From: Volvox africanus
Taxonomy: Eukaryota; Chlorophyta; Chlorophyceae; Chlamydomonadales; Volvocaceae
Direction of reading: 5' to 3'
Assembly: GCA_030268105.1 (NCBI GenBank)
Contig: BSDZ01000078.1
Location: 5,123,001-5,187,000 of the forward strand
DNA: 64,000 nt
The translations under genes were made by a program, and so were the position numbers. This document shows positions 24,648 to 34,511 of this stretch, one piece after another. The notes under the pieces are model-generated. The model ran no database searches and was not told the DNA's origin. It was given only the letters and a program-made list of their open reading frames with translations. Every line of letters starts with the position of its first letter. Position 1 is the first letter of the stretch.

Positions 24648-25615
24648 GCTTGGCCTAGGGCTTGACTTGCAAGCATCGTGGAGTGTTGCGGCCAGCCTAC
24701 TGGGACAGACGACAAAGCTGAGGGTTACCGTGAATTTGATGGGGTGTGCCGTGATCCAGGGTGTATAGCCTTTATTGACAGGGGGTTCGGCAGCAGTGCC
24801 TCACTGAGCAACGCGGGGTAGTACAACACATATGTGCCTTCATCACCATCATAATTATGAGTCTCATGATACCATGAAACATGAAGCTCCCACCGATCAG
24901 CTGACCCCGGCTTTCAAAACAGGCTCGTCGTACTCAGGCTTTGGCTTCATGTTTAAGATTCATGGTATCATGAGACTTATAATTATGATGGTGATGAAGG
25001 CACATATGTGTTGTACTACCCCGCGTTGCTCAGTGAGGCACTGCTGCCGAACCCCCTGTCAATAAAGGCTATACACCCTGGATCACGGCACACCCCATCA
25101 AATTCACGGTAACCCTCAGCTTTGTCGTCTGTCCCAGTAGGCTGGCCGCAACACTCCATGTTGTATATGGTACCCACGAAGGGTGGTATCAAAAGATACC
25201 GGTTGTTGTGCCAGAGCCCGATTAAGTAGAGCCGCCGACTAGGTCGTACTTGAGAGACCATAAGGCCTCGAACCGGGCGTGACCTTCAGAAGTCACCACT
25301 ACAACCGGAGATTCAGTGAACCAGGAACCAGATGTTCCACCATTTACCATTCAGGCGGTAAATGGCCCATTCCATACAGGTTATGGAGTAACCGACAGGT
25401 TCGGATGTTTCAGGAAATCGGTTAGTATTGGTCGTCGACAGCCGAGACCAAATCCACAAATCGAATGCCAGATGGGAACATGAAACAGTTAATCTGATAA
25501 TATATTTATTATATCATAAAATAATAAACAGATAATTATTATACTTAATGAATTACCAAAATGCATTAAGGATACAACACTCCACGATGCTTGCAAGTCA
25601 AGCCCTAGGCCAAGC
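24648..25615. repeat. Long inverted repeat with right arm split by a solo LTR
   Basis: The left arm 24648-24888 is the reverse complement of 24943-25158 continued at 25580-25615, with a spacer of about 54 nt (24889-24942). The arms differ by few bases, including a 6-nt TAAGAT insertion in the right arm near 24955. The right arm is the beginning of the 7.8-kb tandem unit, so the left arm is a small inverted extra copy of the unit's start. The left arm and the copy at 55.9-56.1 kb lack the 421-bp LTR, showing that the LTR arrived afterwards. Confidence 0.9.
25159..25579 (+). mobile_element. Solo LTR (421 bp), family different from the gypsy elements
   Basis: It begins TGTTGTAT and ends ATACAACA, a perfect 8-bp inverted terminal repeat, and is flanked by the 5-bp target duplication CTCCA (25154-25158 and 25580-25584). 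The uninterrupted target, with a single CTCCA, is seen at 56.04 kb. Size and ends fit the LTR of a retrotransposon (Copia-like is my guess) whose interior was removed by LTR-LTR recombination. Its interior ends in an AT-rich tract (about 25490-25560). No sequence resemblance to the 825-bp gypsy LTRs beyond the terminal bases. Confidence 0.9.
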
Positions 25616-26568
25616 CGAAAGGCCGAGCAAACATCGCGCGTTGCTTCATCGCATAGCAACTTCTCCTCTTTGATTGCCCCGGAGAAGAAGGCCAGGGACC
25701 CGAATCCTCCAGTGCGGAGGTATAACTGCAACACAACTAACTCCCACCTGTAATCCAGATTAAACTTTGACCCGAGAGCTGGAATATGCAAGAAGGAACA
25801 GGTCAAAAGTTTTCGGCCAGTCCCTCACTAGGCCGTAAATAAGTTAGCTTTGACGTACAATACATTACTGGCTTAAGTAATGCGTGTTCAGTAAAGAAGA
25901 AAAGCTCTGTTTATAATGTCGTTTTCTTAGCACGCCAAGTGACGTACAGGACTTCGCCCGCTCAGTGCTGCCTTGGCGGCTCATTCCTTAATCATCTTCA
26001 GTACCGACGTGTAGAGTTGTTGCAAGAAGAAGAGAACACTGCATGTCGTGCCTATTACACATTTACAGATAGCTCGCGAAGACCTCGCTGAGAGCGGTCG
26101 TGAAGTCCCCCTGGACCAGCGCCCTGGAGCTTCTGGGCCAGGGAGGCCGCACCTTGGGCGGGAACCTAGCTCGAGCAGGGTCAGTGCAAATCTTGCGCTT
26201 CCTCGACGCGCCTGGGCACGCGCCCAGGCTCGGAGGCGGCTGCGTTGGCGGAGCATTGAAACATATGTTCTGAGAATACGCCTTTCCCGACCGGTAAGCA
26301 CGCCACCTTGCAAAACGACAGTGTATTAAAAGGTTAAAATAGCTATCTTTAAGTGTGGGACACTATGATACTAAGCGCAGCTGCACAGGGCCTGTTCTTT
26401 CAGGCGAGCTTTTTCTGTCACTTACCCACAGACCCGCACGGACCTGACCGGGGCAAGAAAGTTCCGAAAAAAGGTTGCGACCCTCACAAAAAGCTATGAC
26501 TGAAGTTAATAGTGAGCGTCGGAAGCACTGAAGTCCTTGGAAACCTTCCGTCGCCCGTGTCCAGCAAC
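25616..26568 (+). promoter_or_regulatory. 5' flank of Myb gene copy A (promoter/leader)
   Basis: About 950 bp, nearly identical to 56081-57033 before copy B. It contains a 20-bp palindrome at 26210-26229 with one central mismatch (perfect in copy B) and an 11-codon upstream open frame at 26496-26531 preceding the main ATG at 26569. The promoter role is inferred from position only; I see no core promoter motif I would name. Confidence 0.4.
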
Positions 26569-27037
26569 ATGCAGCTCCAGGCTGACCTCGGCATGCATCA
26601 CAACGATGGCATGCGGGGGCAGGACAACCATACAAACATGGCTGTTGCGTATAATCACGCTCAGCAGTTGGACGCAGCAGGCCTCGACGCCATGGGCGCT
26701 GCCGCGCTGGAGATGCATCCCGTGCACGCACTAGACCAGCACGCGCAGGTCGTTATAAGCCATGCCACTCAAGCCGCGATGGATCACGTAACAGCCTTAG
26801 AGCATGCACAGGCCGCAATTCAGCAGGCGCAGGCTGCCCTTGAACACGTACAAGCTATAGGGCTCAAACATCATGCCCACCTGGTCGACGAAGCAGCCCT
26901 ATCCGCCAGCGCCATTGTTGCGCACTTGGACCAGCAAAAGCTGCTGGATGCACAACACGCCCACCTTGCCGTGGCAGCTGCTGCCGCTGCTGCTGTTGGC
27001 GCCAGTGGCGCAGACAATCCAGAAGAACAGCAGAAAC

Positions 27038-27868
27038 TGTTGTGCTACGGTTCGTTTCCCGCCGATGCGTAGGTCGATGCGATCTTACAAGGCGAAGTGT
27101 TATCTTGACGAACGCATGAATGATTATTGCATATGAATGAACCTGCATGATATAGATGTATTCGCATACATTTATATATGCATTTGGCATGTTATCATTA
27201 TCCATCGCGACATCGCATCATGGCAAATCCGCCTAGCATGCATAAAATACCGAATCATTGAAGTGCGCATTATGCTCGTGCTATGAAACGATAAGTAATA
27301 TTATCTGATATAATATTACTTCATTACAGCACACGTGAGAGTGCCGCACTCGTCGCAATGCATGCCTTGCAACCGAATATCGTTATTCGGACCCTTGCAT
27401 CATGCGAATGCCAGAAAGGCTTATATGTTGTTATACATGGACATCATCTATACGCAGTAGGGTTGTCACACTTAGGATCGGCCTCCTAGTGTGAATCGTA
27501 CGGCATCGCGATGCTACGAGTATAACAGATGCAAGGACGGCTAAGCAAGATAAGATATTCGACACTGGAGAACACTCGTGTGTTCTACATTATCATTGCT
27601 ATACGCTACTCTACTTAGCCCGAGCTAAGCCTAAACTTCGCTATCACCGCCGCGTGATGATTGCTTGCTTCCGGCGCTGACGGCGATTACGTCCATTGCA
27701 CCGCTTCGATCTGTAAGACTGTAAGTTATATCTCTTCTTGTTTGAAGTCTTCCGCTGTCTCTGTTTGCTCGCGCTTGCCTTGCTATACTTGCAAGTGCTC
27801 GCGCATCGGTGTCGAAAGCCTTCAGACACGCAGATACTTATGAGCAAACACGAAGGAGAGGTACAACA
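27038..27868 (+). repeat. Element 1 5' LTR (831 bp)
   Basis: Ends TGTTGT/ACAACA. It contains a 12-bp-stem hairpin at 27293-27321 (arms AAGTAATATTAT and ATAATATTACTT, loop CTGAT) found in all seven gypsy LTRs of the window. Its first 120 bp resemble the LTR of element 4 more than its own 3' LTR. Confidence 0.95.
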
Positions 27869-27871
27869 AAT

Positions 27872-27883
27872 TGGTATCGAGAC
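27872..27883 (+). other. Primer-binding site of element 1
   Basis: TGGTATCGAGAC begins 3 nt after the LTR, the position expected for tRNA priming. It matches the initiator-Met type TGGTATC core, then differs from the plant consensus. The same 12 bases with the same AAT spacer occur at 39434-39445 and, reversed, at 50222-50233. Confidence 0.75.
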
Positions 27884-28334
27884 AGGTTCGTTGCCTAACT
27901 GTCTCTCTTTGTCTAATCGGAAGTAGGTTCTTTCTATGGCGAGTTCCAGCGACGAACCACGAGGACCGCTAGATACTTTTGCCGAAGACCTAGGCCGCGC
28001 CGTTTTGGACGCCGCCGCTTCCGGTTTGTAATTGTTTAATTGCTTTTGCTTAGATTGCTGCACTTGTTGTGTAAGTGTACGCTCTGAGTCGCAGGTAATC
28101 TCAGTGCACCGGCATTGCTTGCCGCGGCGACTGAGACCGGCTTTCGTCCGGACCATTTGGCGACTCTCATCGCCCAAACTACGGAGATGAGGACTCAGCT
28201 GGGCAAGTACTTGCTGAGTTTACTGAATCTTCTCAAGAGTACTGTCGGTAGGCTCACCGAATCGCTTTGTACTCTTGCCTTTGCGATAGAAGTCGGCTTC
28301 TATTACGCAAACCTAGGGTATCGTTTCGTGCTCC

Positions 28335-29570
28335 ATGTCCGCGGAACACGACGATACGCCGCACATTAGCCTAGCTAGCCAACCCGATTTTGTTGTGGCT
28401 GCTAGAGCGCCGGATAGAGGTCTTGAGACTGTTGGCACGCGAGCCACTCAAGAGTCCCTTTTTCTTCAGACCCCTGCTCACTTAATTGTGCCGCATTCAG
28501 CAGTGAACACGAATATGGACAACACTGCTGGACCAAGGGTTCTGCCATTACCTCAAGCTCGAGGGCATGATGACATCCCTGAGGTGATGAGATTGTCGAT
28601 TCCCGTTCCTAGGCTCAATATCTCGCTAACTGAAAAGACAGCAGGACATAGCATAGCCGATGCAACTCGTGCGTACGTGCATGACGCTAAAAAGTATCTC
28701 CAGGCTGTTCATGGTGGCGATAATGATGGTATCAGGTGTCTCTTCGTTGGTAACACCCTTGAGGGCTCAGCGAAGGACTGGTATCGTGAATGGACCACCA
28801 CCCGGGGCGACTGTACTTTTGACGAGATGATCGCTGCTTTGCTCGCACGGTTCGCTACTGAGGTTCAAGCACGTGATGTGGAGGCTCGTAAGGTTTTGGC
28901 AGCCGGTAGCTACCACATGCGTCGGGGTGAAAATGTACCTGCGTACCAGTCACGCTTCGAAGCACTAGTGACCCCCATTGCTGATCTCACTGAAACCGAG
29001 CGTGTCTTTTGGTTTAAGCAAGGCCTGACGAAACTTTTGGCTAAATGGTGCGCTACTGACTTGGCTGGGGTGCCGATCAAGTCGTATGATGCCTTGGTCA
29101 CTTTTGCTAAGGGTACGGAGATACGACTCCTTGCCGGTGAGGAAGAAGTCAAGTCTGTCCCTCGTGCAAATGCCGTGCAAGTGCAGGATCCGCTTGGGGA
29201 AGCTGTAGCTCTCGACCAGGAACTCGGAGCGACCCGCCCCACGCCTACTGCCGCGAAGCGACGCAGCAACCGGTAACGCCAGGCGCGCGGGGGCGCTAGC
29301 TCGGGTGACCGCGGGTCAGGAGGAGCAGGTCCGAGCTCGGACCCGGCTAAGAGCAGGAAGCGTGGTGGTGCGCCGTCGTCGGCAGCCGCACAGCGTTCCG
29401 ACCCCAATGCGAAGCGGACTCGCACGGATGACTCGTTTATGCCAAAATGGAATTGCAATCGTTCCGAGTTCGAACGTCGGAAAGCGGCCAATGTTTGTCT
29501 ACGGTGCGCGGAGAGTCATCCTACGAAGGATTGCCCGTTACTGCCACCGTTTGTACCTCAGCCGAAATAG
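28335..29570 (+). pseudogene. gag: gag of element 1, one nonsense codon
   Basis: Encodes a structural Gag with a retrotransposon capsid region (AKKYLQAVHGG, AKDWYREWTT, LLARFATEV) and, after a basic Gly/Ser-rich linker, a CCHC zinc knuckle (CLRCAESHPTKDC type). The frame is closed by TAA at 29274-29276, where the other copies have CAA (Gln); the rest continues in frame to the terminal TAG at 29568-29570. The homologue in element 3 is open for 411 codons. Start taken at the ATG in MSAEHDDTPH, conserved in the three copies. Confidence 0.9.
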
Positions 29571-32500
29571 GGGCTTGCCCGGGTTCCTGTGGAGGGGGCA
29601 CCGCCCGGGATTTCTGAACTCACACGTGGTCGGTGGTCATCCTTACGGCCAGCCGTGAAGGCATTGTTGCCTTGCGTACTTGGACACATCGAGCGAGTCA
29701 TTGCGCGACGCATCACGCTTGACGGACGCACGGGACTTCTCTGCTTCGATCCGTTGTGTAATTTGTTTACACCGCACCGTCCCCTGTCGTCTATCGATCT
29801 GTCTAACCACGTGGTTTTGTTCATCCCCTCGTCTCTGCGCGAGATGTCGGAACAGTTGGCCGTTTATAGGAGATGTAGGCGTCAATATCCAGGCACCGCT
29901 GCATGTGTATTACTCCCCGCTTTCTGTCGGCGCAAGGCAGAGGCATCGTTAAGGGGTATGCGGCGTGTCCACTGGTTCGAGCCGGGCACCGTTTTGTTTA
30001 ATGGTGTGGATCGGGAGGGTACGCTGGCTCCGTGGCCAGGCACATCCTACTCGGTTGACGTTTGGTACGAAGCTCCTGATGAGGGTGCCGTAGGTTACGG
30101 ACCCGCCCTAAGTGCACTGACGTTATCTGTTGGGCAGTCGCTCGTAGATAACCGTGTCCCAGTGGTTCAGATCGGTTTGAATGGCCGTACTCTGAAGGCA
30201 CTTGTTGACACCGGTGCCAGCGACGACTTCATCTCTGTCGCAGAGGTGAATGCGCTGGGGTTGACCCCAGAGTCGTCTGATTGTCCACAGGTTACCCTTG
30301 CTGACGGGGGTAAGCATCCCATCGTGGGCAGGATTACCCTTAGCCTATCGATAGGCCCTTTGCGTGTTGTGACCCGGCCGTACGTGCTGCAGGGCTTAGC
30401 AGAGACTGCACCGTACATAATGGGGTCTTCGACATTATGGCAGTACCGCGCGCGCATCGACATGGAGACCGCAACCCTGCATATGTGCAAGGGTACTCTG
30501 TCGATTAAGGTACCTTTCCTGTCGTTCGAACATGTCACACCAAAGGAGGGCGAAGCTGAGGCGGTGCCTATGGTTAATTTCGCTGTGACCGCAATGGCCG
30601 CACGAATCAAACCAGAGCTAGTCGGGCATAAGGAGGCTGTCCGTTTGTTTCAGAAGGGTGCCCACGGACTGCTTTTGAGGCCGCGGGTGGGCTGTTGTGC
30701 CACCACCGCGCAGATTTCTGTCGATCCTGAGGTTGAGGCCCTACTGTCGCAGTATGAGGACGTCTTTAAAGATATCCCTGGCCTACCACCTATGCGTCCT
30801 GTTGATCACACAATCCCTCTCATGCCTGGAGCGCAGCCTACGGCCCGGCCAATGTACAGGTTGAGTCCATTGGAGCTGGACGAGGTGAAGCGCCAGGTGA
30901 CGGATTTGCTCGCGAAGGGTATGATACGCCCCAGCACATCCCCGTATTCTGCACCGATTTTGTTTGTCGGTAAGAAGGATGGGACCTTGCGCATGTGCAT
31001 CGATTACCGGGGGTTAAATGCGAGTACGGTAAAAAATCGCTACCCTTTGCCACACGTTGACGACCTGTTGGATAAGCTGAAGGGTTCGGCTTATTTTTCC
31101 TCGATTGACTTACAACAGGGCTATAATCAGATTCGCATCGCTGCCTCTGATATTCCGAAAACCGCTTTTCGGACGCCCTCGGTCACTTTGAGTATACGGT
31201 CCTATCATTTGGTTTGACTAATGCCCCTGCGACGTTTCAGGCGGTTATGGACCGAATGTTTAGGCCGTTTATCGACAGGTTCGTTGTTTGCTACCTGGAT
31301 GACATCTTGGTTTATTCTAAGACGTGCGAGAAGCACTTGGAGCATCTTCGGCTCGTGCTCGACGTTATGAGGCGGGAGCAATTGTTTGCTAAACGCGCCA
31401 AATGCTTTTGGGTGCAGCCTCAAGTGGAATATTTAGGCCACATTGTGTCGGCCACTGGTGTGAAGATGGACCCACGGAAGGTCGCCGTGGTTCACGATTG
31501 GCCCGCGCCTCAGAACCTCACGGAGCTGCGTAAGTTCCTTGGCTTGACCAATTATTTCCGAAAGTTCATTGAAAAATATTCCATCATTGCGGCCCCGCTT
31601 ACTAACTTAACTCGCAAAGGCGTTTTCGTTTCGCTCGAGTCGTGGACGTTGCAATGCCAGCGGGCATTCGAAGAGCTCAAGCGAATCGTTGCCGAAGATG
31701 TCACCCTTGCATTCCCTGATTACTCGTTGCCGTTTCGTGTTGAGGTAGTGTCTGATGCCTCAGTATTTGGAAGTGGCGCTGTATTGTTACAGGAAGGGCG
31801 ACCGATTGCCTTCACGAGTAAGAAGTTTTCTGGTGCGGAGATTCGCTACACCACCGGGGAACAGGAGCTTCTGGCCGTGCTGCATGCTTTAAAGGAATGG
31901 CGCTGTTACCTCGAGGGACGCCCGTTTACTTTAAAGACTGACCACAAGCCCCTAACGTTTTTGCAAAGCGTTCCGACGTTGAACCGCCGTCAGGCTAGGT
32001 GGATGGAATACCTAGCTAGGTTCGACTGCACCTGGGAGTACATTTCTGGTAAACTGAATATTGCCGATGCTCTCAGTCGACATCCGTCGCTACACGCTGC
32101 AATTTTAGCAGCGCCCGTCGTGCGACCGCATAACGAGGAGGTGCCGATCGCGACGGACCTCGCGGAGCGGTTGAAGGTTGCCTACAACGCAGATGCCTGG
32201 TTCTCGGAGCCGGCTAATGTAGAAAACCTTCGCAAGCAGAATGGCCTTTGGCTACGGACGGAGGGTGCAGCTACGCAAATCGTCGTTCCGAACGACGACG
32301 CGCTACACTACGACATCCTTGCGTGGTTCCACGAGGACCCGTTAGCAGGACACCCTGGTAGCAAGCGATTGATCGACTTGGTGCAACGTTCCTTTTGGTG
32401 GCCTCGTTTGGCTAACGATGCGGCGAACTTCGTCCAGACATGCAGTCTGTGCCAGCGCAATAAGGCTTTGTCCGGTAAGGGCCATGGGTTGTTGCAACCG

Positions 32501-33631
32501 TTGCCTGTCCCAGATGCGCCTTGGGAAAGTGTTTCCATGGACTTCGTAGTCGCGCTGCCCAAAACTGAGGGGGGATATGATGCGGTGTTCGTAATGGTCG
32601 ATCGCCTGACTAAGATGGTCCACCTAGCACCATGCACATCGTCCTGCACGGCTGAACAAACCGCACGCTTGTTTTTTGACAATGTGGTTCGGTTACCCGG
32701 GGTTCCCAAAAATGTGATCTCGGACCGCGGTGGGCAGTTCACGTCTAAGTTTTGGGAAGCGCTCTGCAAGCTAGTTGGCATGCATGTCAACCTGAGCACA
32801 GCGTACCACCCGCAGACTGATGGTCAAACCGAACACACAAACCGCACGTTGGGTGATATGTTGCGCAATTATGCTGGTCGCACACCACTTGTTTGGGATA
32901 CGTATTTGACTGCGGCAGAATTCGCGCTTAACAACGCTGTTAACCTCTCAACAGGCAAAAGTCCGTTCTTTCTCAACTACGGATTTCATCCTGCGCTACC
33001 CGTGTGGCGTGAGTTGGAAGTGAACGTGCCCGCTGCTAAACTTCTTGCCAAGTCTTTTATGTCCCGAATCACAGACGCGAAGTTGTGTTTGGACGCGGCG
33101 CAGCAACGAACGACGGAATACTACAACAAATCCAAGCAGGATGTGACGTTTTCGGAAGGGCAACTCGTGTTGCTAAGCACCAAGAACTTGCGTTCCTTGG
33201 CCGACGGATCCCGAAAACTCTTACCCCGCTGGATTGGTCCGTATCCTGTCATGCGCATGGTTGGGAATGTGGCTGTGGAGCTTGCATTGCCCGCTGATAT
33301 GACCATTCACCCCACGTTTCACGTATCGCTTGTCCGTCCCTATCGTGGTACGGAACCCATCCCTGAGCCTTCTAACGCCCCCGCTGCGATCGAACCAGTT
33401 CCTGAGACCTGGATCGCTGGTAAACAGAAGTTTTACGATGTGGAGCGGGTGTTAGATTATCGCACGCGTTGTGTGGGCCGACACCGATGTAAGCGGAAAT
33501 TACACGAGTACTTGGTCAAGTGGACAGGGTATACCAGCGAGCACAACTCATGGGAACCGGCACACAACTTCTCGCAGGACATGAAGCCCCTGCTCGAAGA
33601 AGCCCGCAAACGTGCCACGCAAGCCCAATGA
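29571..33631 (+). pseudogene. pol: pol of element 1, frameshifted in reverse transcriptase
   Basis: Same frame as gag, directly after the TAG. Order: an N-terminal region of about 160 residues of unclear nature, aspartic protease (DTGASDDF), reverse transcriptase (YLDDILVYS), RNase H (TDHKPL), integrase (HHCC finger and YHPQTDGQTE), and a C-terminal chromodomain (YLVKWTGY--HNSWEP). Near 31178-31180 one base of the CCCTTC seen in other copies is missing, so the frame breaks inside RT before YLDD; the downstream 805 codons are open. Defective as it stands. Confidence 0.93.
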
Positions 33632-33674
33632 CCCTTGCAGTCGATGCTGTGTGAAGCAGCGAGGACGCTGCATA

Positions 33675-33690
33675 CGGGAGGGGGGATAAT
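33675..33690 (+). other. Polypurine tract of element 1
   Basis: A purine run (GGGAGGGGGG then ATAAT) directly before the 3' LTR, where plus-strand DNA synthesis would be primed. The same sequence precedes the 3' LTR of element 2 (about 52715-52729) and, reversed, of elements 3 and 4. Confidence 0.8.
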
Positions 33691-34511
33691 TGTTGTGCTA
33701 CGGTTCATTTACCGCCGATGCGTAGGTCGATGCGATCTTACAAGGCGAAGTGCTATTGTGATGAACACATTGCATATGAATGAACCTGCATGATATAGAT
33801 GTATTCGCATACATTTATACATGCATTTGGCATGTCATCATTATCCATCGCGACATCGCATCATGGCAAATCCGCCTAGCATGCATAAAATACCGAATCA
33901 TTGAAGTGCGCATTATGCTCGTGCTATGAAACGATAAGTAATATTATCTGATATAATATTACTTCATTACAGCACACGTTAGAGCGCCGCACTCGTCGCG
34001 ATGCATGCCTTGCAACCGAATATCGTTATTCGGACCCTTGCATCATGCGAATGCCGGAAAGGCTTATACGTTGTTATACATGGACATCGCCTATACGCAG
34101 TAGGGTTGTCACACTTAGGATCGGCCTCCTAGTGTGAATCGTACGGCATCGCGATGCTACGAGTATAACAGATGCAAGGACGGCTAAGCAAGATAAGATA
34201 TTCGACACTGGAGAACACTCGTGTGTTCTACATTATCATTGCTATACGCTACTCTACTTAGCCCGAGCTAAGCCTAAACTTCGCTATCACCGCCGCGTGA
34301 TGATTGCTTGCTTCCGGCGCTGACGGTGATTACGTCCATTGCACCGCTTCGATCTGTAAGACTGTAAGTTATATCTCTTCTTGTTTGAAGTCTTCCGCTG
34401 TCTCTGTTTGCTCGCGCTTGTCTTGCTATACTTGCAAGTGCTCACGCATCGGTGTCGAAAGCCTTCAGACGCGCAGATACTTATGAGCAAACATGAAGGA
34501 GAGGTACAACA
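33691..34511 (+). repeat. Element 1 3' LTR (821 bp)
   Basis: Ends TGTTGT/ACAACA and is followed by the second GAAAC target duplication, after which exon 1 of Myb copy A resumes (AGCTCGACGAG). About 10 bp shorter than the 5' LTR because of differences about 70-90 bp from the start. Confidence 0.95.

Larger units (their letters stand above)
27038..34511 (+). mobile_element. Ty3/gypsy chromovirus-type retrotransposon, element 1 (7474 bp)
   Basis: A full-length element between a GAAAC target duplication (27033-27037 and 34512-34516), inserted in exon 1 of Myb copy A; the empty site is intact in copy B. Order: 5' LTR, primer-binding site, leader, gag, TAG, pol, polypurine tract, 3' LTR. gag carries a nonsense codon and pol a 1-nt deletion, so the element is defective. 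Its two LTRs differ more than those of element 3, especially in the first 120 bp. Confidence 0.97.

Noticed and set aside
26496..26531. The 11-codon upstream frame as the true start of the Myb protein
   Set aside because: It ends in TGA before the main ATG and is in another frame; at most a regulatory upstream frame.
27310..27321. TAATATTAC, the geminivirus replication-origin nonanucleotide, in each LTR
   Set aside because: It lies in the stem of the LTR hairpin, not in the loop, and no Rep-like gene or iterons are present; most likely a by-product of an AT-rich palindrome.
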